Source of the DNA: Torreya grandis
Lineage: Eukaryota; Streptophyta; Pinopsida; Cupressales; Taxaceae
DNA length: 64,000 bases
Direction: 5' to 3'
Assembly: GCA_037957365.1 (NCBI GenBank)
Contig: JARHVA010001190.1
Coordinates: 2,617,001-2,681,000, forward strand
In this document: positions 23,542 through 34,662 of the stretch, in pieces
Position numbering within the stretch: the first letter of the stretch is position 1
Layout: each line of letters opens with the position of its first letter
The notes under the pieces: generated by a model
Seen by the model: only the letters and a program-made list of their open reading frames with translations
Databases searched by the model: none
What the model was told of the DNA's origin: nothing
Translations under genes and position numbers: made by a program

Positions 23542-25005
23542 TACAATGTTAATGGTGAAACTTTATTGTCGATAAAGCTCTATCTCCATTAAAGGACTAT
23601 TCAAGACCTCTAGTCAAAGATTTAGATCATGTCGACCCAATTTTCAAAAGTTGTAGTATTATTCTATGACTGTGCATATGGTGAGTTCTTAGCTTGCATA
23701 GGGTCCACATGTAGGATAGGTCTATTTTAGACCTAACATGGAGATCAAAAGGGAATCTATGTGATCTATAGGTCTGCATCGATATAGAAGTTATAGAAAA
23801 GCTAATAAAAGAGATTGGTTTTCCATCTATATAAAAGATCTATATTTAGGATGGAGTAGGGGTAGATGTGTAATCATGAAAAAGTGTCTCAATTATTTAT
23901 ATGGTCATGTTTTTGACAAAAAAGTACATATAACTGCTAAAATTAAACTTATGACATGGCTCTATCAAGTCCATGGATATAAGGACCTTTCCCTCATAAT
24001 GAAGCAAGTGGAAATAACATAGAGTCCCAAGATGGAGATCTAGTGGTTGAAGAAATAAGCTATAACATTTAATAGATTTCAGGGTGTCTAAGGGTTTTCC
24101 TTCTTAATCAGGTTCATGAATCACTGCCTTTGGAAACTATTGTCCTCTAGTACATTTCTATCAGTGAATGAGAGAATTTGGGGGGCATTTGGACAAACAA
24201 AAGATAACTTGTCAATAGAGAATTGTGGTTATTTTGATAAAAAAGGTGGCAACTCAATTATTGGACTTTTGTACTCATGTTCCCTCTTCTTTCTCTCTAT
24301 TTCTAAAATACCTCCCATTCTTTCCATTTTGTAAGCTCTCTCAATTTTTAGAATAAAATACTTTCTCTCAATTTTGTAAGAGTAGAGACTCTCATTTGAT
24401 AAGGCTAGACCCTGTCAACACTTGTATGAAAGACCTCTTGAAGCTAAAAAATATTTCCTTTACCTATCTGTTACTTTTGAACTATGTTTAGTAAGCTTGT
24501 GCATGATGGCATTGTGAAGGAAAATCTTCCATGCCTATTTTCCTTCTTTCTCAACTATTTTAGGGTGTTTTTAAGCTAATTATAAATCTACATTTTTGTT
24601 CTTTCTACCATTAATGTAAACTTGGTGTGAATCTTAGAATTCCTCTCAGCTTCATTCATTGATTCCTGAACCTAGTGTGTAAAATACTTATGCAATTAAC
24701 TAGATTTTGAGATTGTGTGAGCTAATTCTATCTTATGCTTCTTTAGTGTACATTTCATGCTTGTGTGAGTTTTCATTTAATTTGGTACATCACCCTTTTA
24801 TCTTTCTTAGGAGTCCTTTACCCCTTATATAACCCTTTTCTTAGTGTAAAAATTAGCATAGGTGATCCATCAAGAGGAAGTCAACCTTATCCAAAGGTTC
24901 AACCCCACCATAGGTGACCCATAGTTTGGGGTTGTCCAAATAGTGTAGTTCAATTGGAAAGTGCCTGAAAAACCCTATCCAAGGGTGAAAATTGATGTTA
25001 CAACA

Positions 25006-26460
25006 CTTTCCACTTGGTAACATTTACGTTAGTCCATTTCATTTATTTTGAAATACTAAAAGGAATGCTACTGACCTTTATTTGTGCCTTGGTGGGAGTT
25101 ATATCTTCTTTTATGAGATTTGAGATCAATAGTTTTGACTTTGGCTGACCCATCAGTATATTGGGTAGATTTCAAGTTATGTTGCTTTTTGCAACCTCTT
25201 GTAAAAATTTATAAGTTGTAACTTGATCAAACTTGGGGGGATGATCACCTTCTATTTACCTCTTCTTAGATCACATATTTGCTTGCACTAAACTACCACC
25301 ATTGGCCAATTCTTCCTCTTAGTTTATGCCACAAAAATCCTCTTCTTGCTAGTTCAAAAGAATGGTCTCATTTTGAATAGGTGTATATACCTTTTCCTAC
25401 TGGGTATTAGTTTATTATTTCTTCCCTTGGGGGGGTTGATACACTTTTCACCATCAAGGCTTGACTAATGACACCATAAGGGTAAGTGTTTTGGCTATGT
25501 GGTTGGGAATAAGGATAACACCACTTGTATTTCTATGCTAGGTTATTCTAGATGGGAACAATGGATTTATAAGTACTTGGGGTAGGTAGAACATGAATAT
25601 TTGGGGGCTTTGCTTCATGATTTGGCTTTGGAGTTATGAAGTTCCTTGGTATGGATGCCTATTGGGTTGATATTCCTAGTTAGGTGGTTGATAAAGCCTA
25701 TAATTTGGGATTGTTGCATTTACATGTCTACCAACTCATTTCCAAATCTTTGAAGCAATGTCTTAACTTTGTATAAATCATTAGAAGGGACATGAGGTAA
25801 AGCTGATTGATTAATTATTTTGGGAATTATGGCTATAATAGGTTGAGTGGGAGGTAATTTTGGAAACAAGACATTGGAGGTCAATGGGCAATTTAATCAG
25901 CTTGAATGAGGCAATTTTTGGTTCTTATTACAATGTCATAAGCATTGGGGAGTGTGATGCCACACATTAATTAGATCATGACAGCCATATCACTATTTAA
26001 AGCTCTAAAAAAGTACAAGAAATCATTGCTTGGGGATGGTTTGACCAACACTGGGATCCTATTCCATGTCTTTTGGAAGTGGAAATTAAAGTCACTCATG
26101 AACTCTTGGGGAGACAATTTAATTATGGTTAATTTCTCAACTAGAAAGAGGTGGTCACTCTTATCCTTAAATTGTATGCATAGGGAAGACCCTAGATCAT
26201 CCCAAGCATAGACATAATTGGGAAGTAGACTCCTATACCACTATAGGGATTTACCCTTAAAAGATGAGGCAAGAAGTCTGATAACTACATTTTCTTATGA
26301 AATGTTATGAATCAAATAAATGTTAACATCCTAAATGTGTTCAATGGGTGTGGTGGTAGTTTCACTAGTAAAATATGGAAGGTTTTTCAGAGCTGAGGTG
26401 GGTATATCATCATACTAGGTTGCCTCTATTGAATAGTATAAAATTATGATTCCTTTGTGC
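25006..26460 (-). pseudogene. Gypsy element X: gag
   Basis: Minus strand, read across stops. Near 26400-25960: PTSALKNLPYFTSE, WYRSLLPNYVYAWDDL, FKDKSDHLFLVEKL, FMSDFNFHFQKTWNRIPVL and DFLYFFRALNSDMAVMI. This matches the Ty3 retrotransposon gag domain (a Trp-[FY]-x-L-P core, then a long helix with the F-N-x-R-F, N-R-I-P pattern). Downstream to about 25380 the frame is Pro/Gln/Asn-rich (NYRLYQPPN, EYQPNRHPYQGTS). The protease of the same element follows at 15342 beyond the solo LTR. Ten or more stops make it a pseudogene. Confidence 0.7.
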
Positions 26461-27481
26461 CATAATGGGGGGTATGAAAGAATTGAGGGTATTTGTGGGA
26501 GATTCAATAATTTTTTTAGGATTTATTCTAGGGTTAAATAAAATTTATCTTGATTTTTTTTTATATGGAAAAGACAATTCTTGCAAGATAATCCTCTTAC
26601 CTTTAGTAGATGATCATGTCTATATCTTTGGCATATGTAAATGTGAATTTCCTAAATTTGTAAGTTGATAAAGTCTCCAGGTGATTTTTATATGTTTACA
26701 AAGTTTGCATGATGCTTGATAAGAGTAACACCAATTTCTTAGCTATAATCTTTGTGTCCCACTGAACATGCTAGAAACTGTTATCAATTAGATTTTGCAC
26801 CCACTATGTTTTGTAGGAGTTGTAGTATATAAAAATATAATGACACAATGGGATCACCTCTAAGTTTTAGGACCTTGGAAAATTGAGGTGAACCTCTGGA
26901 GAAAGTTGGATTCTTTTTACTAAGCTTAGTGCAACTGATACATGACCAATTCACTTCTAATTACATCTTATTTATGATTTTACTCCTAACTAGAATTTTA
27001 TTTGTAAGGAAAAGAGTTTTGAAGGAGATTTAAAACTAGAAATGGTGATGCACCAAATAGTTTTAGTAAAAAATATTGCTTGCTTTTATCAAACACAGTT
27101 TGAACAATAATATACTAAAATCTCTTAAAACACAATCGTATATACGTATGAAATCAAAGGTAATATTGGATATTTTATCAAATAAGAAACAAAGTTCTAA
27201 ATTTTTCCTCAACAAGATTTCAAAAGGGTAGGATAAAGTACCACAAGTGATCCTATATGATTGAAATAAGACTTACATCATTCAAAAATGTAACAAAAGT
27301 TGTACATACACAAGGATGACATAAAATAAGGAAGACAAAACTTTAGTATATTGATATTCTTCAAGTTACATCATGTAGATGAACTTCTCAAAAACAAAAA
27401 AAATTACCTCTTAGTAAAAATGTCCATAGGCTACGTAAGAGACCCATATTTATACAAAACACTTACTCCTAGAGCAGGAAA
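26461..27481 (-). other. Probable gypsy X gag N-terminal/leader region, unreadable
   Basis: AT-rich. The minus frames are stop-rich, with no domain I can name. It lies between the small ORF at 27661-27482 and the gag domain. Confidence 0.35.
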
Positions 27482-27661
27482 TCATGGAGTGCTCATACAA
27501 ATGTCCTCATTTTCTACTTGACGAGGCATATTTGGTAGAGTAGAAGGAAGAAGAGGACTCTGTAAGTAGTTGGGCACTTCACCAAATGTTGAAGAAGGAG
27601 AAAAATCTATTAAAGTCTTCCATTTGAACCATCTCTCCTTTAGGTTAGTTGAAGAAGTCAT
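27482..27661 (-). pseudogene. Short gag N-terminal-like ORF (59 codons), probably of gypsy X
   Basis: Minus-strand ATG at 27661, reading MTSSTNLKERWFKWKTLIDF, then YLQSPLLPSTLPNMPRQVE and MSTP before a TGA at 27482-27484. The frame continues FPALGVSVLYKYGSL, so the TGA is probably a decayed CGA. The composition is clearly protein-like, unlike the surrounding AT-rich DNA. It sits about 1.1 kb upstream of the X gag domain on the same strand and could be its N-terminus, but that assignment is inferred from position only. Confidence 0.5.
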
Positions 27662-27779
27662 TACACTTTGAAACTTTGCAAAGTTTATAAGTGCACAAAA
27701 ATATATGGTTTTTGCTTGGGTCTTGAAAAAAGGTACTTAGGTCATTCTGAATCTTTTACTCAAAATTTTTTATAGGTAT

Positions 27780-28296
27780 CCTCTAAGGCACAAGGTGTTT
27801 TGAGGCTTGTGGCACCTAAATATCAATAATAGTTAATTTAGAATGGAAAGTACATGAAAAATATTTCGAAATTACTACATGTTATTTGAGTACTTTTGAT
27901 GTTACATATGGAAATCCTATAGCAAGAAATATACTAAATATAAAATTACCTCATGATTTTATCATGCCTACATTCTCACTATTTGATTAGAGTGGAGATC
28001 TTTAACTAAATATTAAGGGTTTTATGGTTTCTATCGACAAATATACTATAATTGATAAAATTTTGCTTGAAACATTCCCTAGAAGCCTAATGGGCCAAGC
28101 CTTACATTGGTTTCATCATCTTCTTAGTGGTTATTTACATAAATATCTTGAGTTGGAAGAAACCTTTTTAACACACTACGTTAACAACTATTTAACACTT
28201 TTTGGGATTAATGGCTATGAGGAATATGATACTCAAAAGTGGATACATCTATTCATAAAATTAGGCAAATTAAATAATTTAGTTTATGATATTTAA
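27780..28296 (+). pseudogene. Gag fragment of another gypsy element (plus strand)
   Basis: Plus-strand reading gives LPHDFIMPTFSLFD, stop, SGDL, then an open 90-codon frame from 28024: KILLETFPRSLMGQALHWFH, LELEETFLTHYVNNYLTLF. The FP-x-SL-x-G-x-A-x-x-WF core is that of Tat/Ogre-type gag proteins. From about 28220 the sequence belongs to the left repeat of element Z, so gag appears cut there and the last 25 codons or so are probably not native. Confidence 0.55.
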
Positions 28297-29535
28297 TTTC
28301 AATGTTGAATTATGAAAAAATAATAGATATAAAAATTAAAATGCCAAATAATATTTTGATTGCAAAATCATGAATAAAAAACAATACTTAGCTTATGAAA
28401 TGATGTGCATATATATCTAAGATGTATATGTGTATTATCAAGACGTCTTATGTTTAGGAAATAATCACTAGAATATATAAATATTCTTTCTAGCTACCCA
28501 AAGACTTGCATCAACCTGTGGACACTTGTGTCAATGCTACTATTCTAATCTCAATGCAACTATCCTATATAGAATGTTATATATATCAAGATGAGACCAC
28601 ATGGGTATTATTGGGTTTTCTATCACCTTTCATCTAATATATCTAGATCTCACACATATGCTCTATATCACTATTTATAGATTAAACATTAGCTCTCCAC
28701 TTTAGGCTAGGATACCTTGCCAAAAAAGAGTTAGTGGGCTCACAATGTTGAGCTGACCTCAAATAACCCTCTATCAATAGTGGTGCTCACATAGCTAATA
28801 CTCCAAGGAGATCCTCATATTTATGTAGTTCTACCCTATGTGTTGGTATATGTGTGAATAATATTGTAGAATGGTATATGTGAGTGCATGCAATAATCTA
28901 GATTATAAATTTACAAATATAACTCATGGGATACTCTTTGAATGCTTTAGACTTGTAGCATGACTGCTCTTATGATTGATATGTAAATAGGGATGTATAG
29001 GGCATACTAGCTTAGTTACGTGCTTTGAAATTTAATAGTATGAATAATCTTGGGAGGTTAATATTTGATGTCTTGATAGATGAATAATGAGTAGGATTTG
29101 ACTTGTATATATAGTATCTCTTCTAAAATCATCCTCATAGAAGGGTTAATGACATTCTTAGGATGACTCATAAACATTAAAAGATTTGGAAATTTGAGTT
29201 TTTATATGGAAAGAACTTTTTTAGAGTAGGGATAATAGGTTGATGTTATTATCTTATTGTGAATGTAACTGTCCAAGATCAAGGAAAGTTGATGAGGTTT
29301 TGAAACTAATAGTGAATGATATATATCATATTTCAAGCACTCCATGGCTATAGTTGATCTATAATAAGAGTAATAAATGTTTGACTAAGAAATAAGTAAA
29401 TAGACCTAGTGAGGTGGTGAATGAGAGCCTTTTGGTTGCAAGGAAGGTAAAACCAATGGGTAGAGACCTCAGATATATTTGTCAAGTTTACAATACTAGT
29501 TTAACATATAAACCTAGATTTAAACATCTACATTC
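28220..29535 (-). repeat. Element Z left direct repeat (LTR)
   Basis: About 1.3 kb. Homology with the right copy starts at gaatatgatactcaaaagtgg and fades after tttaaacat near 29535. Confidence 0.65.
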
Positions 29536-31893
29536 AAACACATTTTAAGCTATTAATGTATAAGGATGAAATTATTAGGTAAAAGGAAATAGTGTATCAT
29601 GGTGTATAAAACACACCTTGTCTTCACTTGAGCCCACTTGAATTTAATATATATGAATGACCTAAAACATTTTAGATATGGGAATGACCTAAAGCATGTT
29701 ATATGTGTAGTTAGTAACTATAATATGAAATTTATTAATTTGAAAATAATTGAAAGAAAGAGAATAAGGAAGGAGTACACTTGTGTTTTGATGCAACCAT
29801 TTTCCCCTTGCTAGTTTGTCTTAGTAAAATTGCCTCGTAGATGAAACATTAGAGAAAGGTTCAAAACTAAACCTTGGAGATGGGAAGAGGGGAATTGGAG
29901 GGTGATCATGTCCCCAGTATGGTATAAAATTTAATTTTACCAATTCCATTGAGAGCAAAAAATCTCAATCACATAACTCAAGTATAATCAATATCTCATA
30001 TAATCAATCTAGCTAACCTTACACAAGTCAAATGGTGTAACCATACTAACATGAAATAATAGAATTATAGTAATAATTCCATCAAGGGTGTATAATCTCA
30101 ATTGCATTAATAAAAAATATCCAACTAATATAATAGATAAAATCTCAAATGATGCATTTTGTTAAGGTCAGTGTATATATTTATGCATAATATGAAAGTT
30201 TATCTATAATTTGGTACATGTGCACCTAAAATATGTCTCAAGTTAAAGTACTTATCAAAATTTAACCTTTTATATGTAACATGTCTATAATATGTATCAA
30301 AAATATAAAATATTTGACCCAAATTTGTGCCCACTATATAGAATTCTATCCCAAACGTATATCTAAATCATGTAAATTGTATAAATTGAATCAAATTTTG
30401 TTCATTATGTCAATTTTATTTTTGTGGATTCATGCCTTCTATAACATTCCCCCACATATATGCCCCCATTTTAGGTGAGGGGATTTCAAAAGTGATAATC
30501 ACCTTATCTCAAAGGATAAGACAATTATGTTTTATATGTGTGAATCAATTAGTAAATGAATCATATAGCAGTGTTATGTTAAAGTAGATATATCAATGAA
30601 GCTCACATTATGCATACATAATAATCCCTAAGATCCATGATATTAATTGTGGAAACATTTATAAGATAATAATATCAACAAATAACTAAGAACACACACA
30701 AGAGTACTTAAATGTCACACAAAAATGGGTCCAAAGAGACCACAAATATGGGACATGTTCAAATGTCACACACTCAAGTGGAGGACATGTGAAAATGGCC
30801 ACACACCAAATAAACAAGCAACATTCAAGGAACTTTGGTCAAAAAGAAAATGAGCATGTTCAAATGTTCCACAAACAAGATAAATAAGCAAACAAGAAGT
30901 ACACTCAAGTAAGCTAATGTAATTAGATGAAGTAATGAGATATAATCAAATAGCATAAGTATATCATATTCATCCTTGTATACATGTGTTAACAAAGTGT
31001 CATGTAGAAGAATATGCCAAATATACTATGTAAGATAGAAACATGAGTCTAGGCATGTGTAAGACATATAGGCTCAATAAGATAATGGAAACTGATGATA
31101 AAAATAGGAATTGTGTCAATCATGATCATATATAATCAAGATACCCCCAACATACTCTATCATGATGGAATAAGAAAGGTCCAACATCTGCATGCTTAAG
31201 ATATCATGGGTCTAATATATGCGTGTATCACAGGCAAGTACCCATAAAACTTGTTTGTATATAAATGATATTATATCTACTAACATAAAGTAAAAAACAT
31301 ATGCAAAATCTATAAAACACGTGAAATGTTAAATATTTTATAATTTTTGAGTTATTTGATTATTATTGTATTTTCTTGAATATTTGTTTTTTTTTGATTT
31401 TTAAGAATATTGAGAGAAATTACATAAGCTATCAAATGATCTCAAGATGAGGATGAGAATCTAGGAGGAGTGGTAAATGAATAACATTTCCTAAAAAAAT
31501 GTGCCATATGTGTGCATAACAGAATTATAAAGTGTATCATGTTCTTTTGGTGAGTTTGTACTTCATATCTTCATTTCAAAGATATTTTCCTTTATTTCTA
31601 GTGACCATGGTTTTCTGAGTTTAGCATTATATTTACTGAAAAATGGACTAATATGCAGTTTAATAGAACATGATTTAGTTCCAAATGTGACATTTCATTG
31701 AATAAATCCAACACAAATTAGATGAAGTAGCTTTATTCACATGTTCCATGTCATATCCTATAGATGTAAAGAATTTACAAGTACATATATTGAATTCACA
31801 AGTTGGGTCAACTATGATATTTTGAACTTGATTTCCATTTATGCAAGGTTCAGTGATTTAATGCTTTAAGGAAATATTTTTAATTGCTTCATA
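29536..31893. other. Element Z internal sequence without recognisable coding domains
   Basis: AT-rich. A short pyrimidine-rich stretch, cattcccccacatatatgcc, lies near 30445. No protease, RT or integrase motif was found on either strand. Confidence 0.4.
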
Positions 31894-32460
31894 TTAAGGC
31901 ACATAGATAACATTATGATTTTGATGCATGCCTTTTTTTTGGTAATTATTCCTTTTATATCCTATTTGCATTTGTAGGTTCTTTTTATTTTGTACTAAAA
32001 AAATGAATATGCATATTTGAATGATTTGCATTTGTATTGTAAAGATATCCCTAGCATTGATGATCATTATGATCATATGTGGAGATAGGATAAGTAATGC
32101 CTTGTGCATATTTTCCCAATCCTTGACCATGATAACTAAAGTGTTGAAGATATTGTTGTCCAAAACCATATTGTTTTTAACTCTGAGTATCATTGTTAAG
32201 AGGTAGTTTTGAATTTTTTTTGTGTTTTAACTATTTCATTTGTAATTGTTTTTTCGTTGAATAATATTTTGGCACCCATATTTATTGTTTTGGAACTTGT
32301 GCTTTAGGAGAGGTATTCATAATGTGAGTGAGTTTCTTAATTGATGTATCTATTATAGGATCACCACTATTAAATGTACTTTGTATTTTTTTCTTTAAGG
32401 CAAAAAAATAAGTTGTACGATGCCCATGCATTCTATGATATGCACAATAGTATTTTTATC
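31894..32460 (-). pseudogene. Element Z gag C-terminal region with a decayed zinc finger
   Basis: Minus strand near 32450-32380 reads YCAYHRMHGHRTTYFFALKK, then FNSGDPIIDTSI. This matches the C-x2-H-x3-GH-x-T-x2-C-x2-LK motif of gypsy Gag, with the last Cys lost. It is followed in another frame by a Gln/His/Tyr-rich stretch, YGFGQQYLQHFSYHGQGLGK (about 32170-32110). Frames shift and stops occur. Confidence 0.5.
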
Positions 32461-33354
32461 TCCTTATAAAATGTAGAGGATGTAGTTGAATTAATTTGTT
32501 TAGAAGCATTTCTCTTAGGATTTTAATTAGATGCTTCTTAGCCTTTTATTTACTTTTTGAATCACTAGTTGTAGATGGATTCTCTTTTAGCCTCTTATTT
32601 TGATATGAAACCTTATTGCTTATAACATTTATAGATGAGGATGCAAACACATGATTAACACTAGCATATTTTGGATTTTTTAGGTATGTAATATGATTTT
32701 ACAATAATGCAATCTTTAAACTAAAGTTATTTTGTAACTCTTATATTAAATTGATCATAAGGATGATTTGATATTTTAGGGCTTCACAATCACAAACCCT
32801 AGGTGTTTCAGATTGAATATGCATACACACACCATACAGAGGAGATGTGGAGGTGGAGGGGCTTTAGGAAGGACATATTCATTATCTTCATTTGAAACCA
32901 TAAGACAAGCCACCTTGCCCCTTGAAAAAGTGATAGCCTAGACTTGGATAAAGGGATGGTATCTATCACTCTCCTTAGGGTGAGGAGGAGGAGGCTCAAT
33001 ATTATTGTATTAAGAGTTGTAAATAAATATAAAATTATGATCTTGTTTTAAAAAACTCTCTTTATATTGACCAATTTAGTTAATCCATTTGAGTATATTT
33101 TTGATTGATTTAACAATGTATGGGAAATAACAAGAAAGTATTACCATCATATATTGTGTAATAAAATAAGCACTAGATGTATCTAGATTAAACATGATTA
33201 ATTCCTTTGTAATAAATGTAAATTGGATTTTAAGATTATAACAATTTGGAAATTAGAAATCAGAAATTATGAAACCCTAGGTCAAACTAGGGGTTTTCAC
33301 AAGAAGGCTTAGACGTTAGGTTCACCAAATGTTTAACCCTTTTTTGGATTAAGG
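32461..33354 (-). other. Element Z probable gag N-terminal part, poorly readable
   Basis: Minus strand around 33000-32810 gives Pro-rich pieces (EPPPPHPKESDRYHPF, LPKAPPPPHLL). No gag domain core was identified. Confidence 0.3.
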
Positions 33355-33750
33355 GTTAGAAGGAATATGATACTCAAAAGTGGATACAACTATTCTTAAA
33401 ATCAATCTAATTAAATAATTCAATTTATGATATTTAGTTTCAATATTAAATTAAGAAAAATACTAAATATAGAAAGTGTAATGCCAAATAATATTTTGAT
33501 TACATAATCACAAAGAAAAAACAATAAATACCTTATGTAATGATGTGTATATAGATCTGATATGCACAGGTGTGGAAATAGAGTATCAGATGTTCAAGAA
33601 GCAATCATCAAATTATAGAAATATTCTTTCTAGCTACTCAAACACTTGCATCAACATGTGGAAACATAAATTAACATTACTATCCTATATATAATGTTTA
33701 TTATATTAAGATGTAACCACTTAGGAATTTATGGGTTTTATGTTTCCTTT
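33355..33750 (-). repeat. Element Z right direct repeat, part 1
   Basis: Matches about 28226-28640; interrupted at 33750 by Copia-2. Confidence 0.65.
33746..33750. repeat. Target-site duplication ccttt (left) of Copia-2
   Basis: Matches 39502-39506. Confidence 0.85.
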
Positions 33751-34455
33751 TGTTAGGGTGTGGAGCTAAAAGCTTCACCAAGGAGCATACTTTATCAATT
33801 TCGGGTCTACACAGACACTGACATCGGTCAGGAGCGACCGACGTTGGTCAGATGCAGTTACAGAGGCACCGACGTCGACAGAGGATCGGCCGATGGCGGT
33901 CACAGGCAAGCAGTAGGAACCGACGTCGGTTACCTGTGTGTCCAAAAAGCTATTTTCGAGGACAAAAGTGAGTGTTTGCATGATGAGTTTGAGTTGTAGT
34001 CTTAAGCTCGCGTCTCTATTATTAGTAATATTATTTTTAGAGCCCTTGTTCAAGTGGCTTAACTGTTTGTTGTAAGTGCATGCTCAAGTCTCCTAATTCT
34101 ATATGTAGAATTAGATCTTCTTAGCTTATCGTAGTTATTGTGAATTATTGTAGTAGTTGTTGAAGAACAGTATAGAATTAAATCAATCCAGGCTTGTTGG
34201 AGTTGATTGTTCTTTAGAGAGAGAGCTCTTGAGGAATAGAGATCTATTGAGAGATCTATACATCTAGGAGAGGTGTGGAAGAAAGAAGTTTCTTCAATTG
34301 TATTCCTTTTGTAAAGAGTTTGGTAATACAAGTTTTCAGGGTGGTTTCTTGTATCTCTTGTTCTTGCTATTATCTCATTCTAATTACTTGTCTATCTGAT
34401 TTAGTTCCATGTTTATTGCTTTCACAAGTGTAATCTATTGTTGGTTGATCTCCAA
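33751..34455 (+). repeat. Copia-2 left (5') LTR
   Basis: Starts tgttagggtgtggagc. Near its start are five GACGTC-like sites at 33820, 33840, 33871, 33892 and 33922 (steps 20, 31, 21, 30). The 3' end is less certain (gatctcca versus gatcccctaca in the right LTR). Confidence 0.88.
33820..33932. promoter_or_regulatory. Comb of GACGTC palindromes in the Copia-2 5' LTR
   Basis: Sites gacatcgg, gacgttgg, gacgtcga, gatggcgg and gacgtcgg at 33820, 33840, 33871, 33892 and 33922; the last is the full 12-bp palindrome accgacgtcggt. An ACGT core is the recognition core of plant bZIP factors (established). A promoter role here is inferred from the U3 location and conserved spacing. Confidence 0.5.
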
Positions 34456-34459
34456 GAAG

Positions 34460-34564
34460 TGGTATTAGAGCCGTGGTTGCAGGTTCAAGAGCTGATACCA
34501 ACAAGTGGTATCAGAGCCATGGTTGCAGGTTCAAGAGCTGATACCAACAAGTGGTATCAGAGCT
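34460..34564 (+). repeat. Copia-2 primer-binding site in a 46-bp tandem triplication
   Basis: TGGTAT[TC]AGAGC occurs at 34460, 34506 and 34552, exactly 46 bp apart, each of the first two followed by ggttgcaggttcaagagctg. Only the first copy (with one C-to-T change) is in the normal place next to the LTR. Confidence 0.9.
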
Positions 34565-34662
34565 CAGTTTCACTAACAGGTGGTTCAGATCTATTTAGTG
34601 TGTATTGATTACAGGTTCTCATAGGAGTTTCTGTAGGGATTTCTATTTGAGTGGGAGAAGCA

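Larger units (their letters stand above)
15547..25005 (+). repeat. Solo Y-type LTR in gypsy X, interrupted by Copia-3
   Basis: Plus-strand copy of the 3071-5599 LTR, inverted relative to it. Landmarks: ttggccaaatttaaccc at the start (tattggcc, TG decayed to TA), ccaaaccatcatgagaatgt near 15870, gtgataagtgtcaagagctt near 16348, and ataggtgacccatagtttgg near 24913; it ends gatgttacaaca at 25005. Flanking 5-mers are ctttt (15542-15546) and ctttc (25006-25010), a near-perfect duplication. Without Copia-3 it is about 2.72 kb. Gypsy X sequence in minus orientation lies on both sides (protease left, gag right), so this is a solo LTR left by recombination. Confidence 0.75.
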
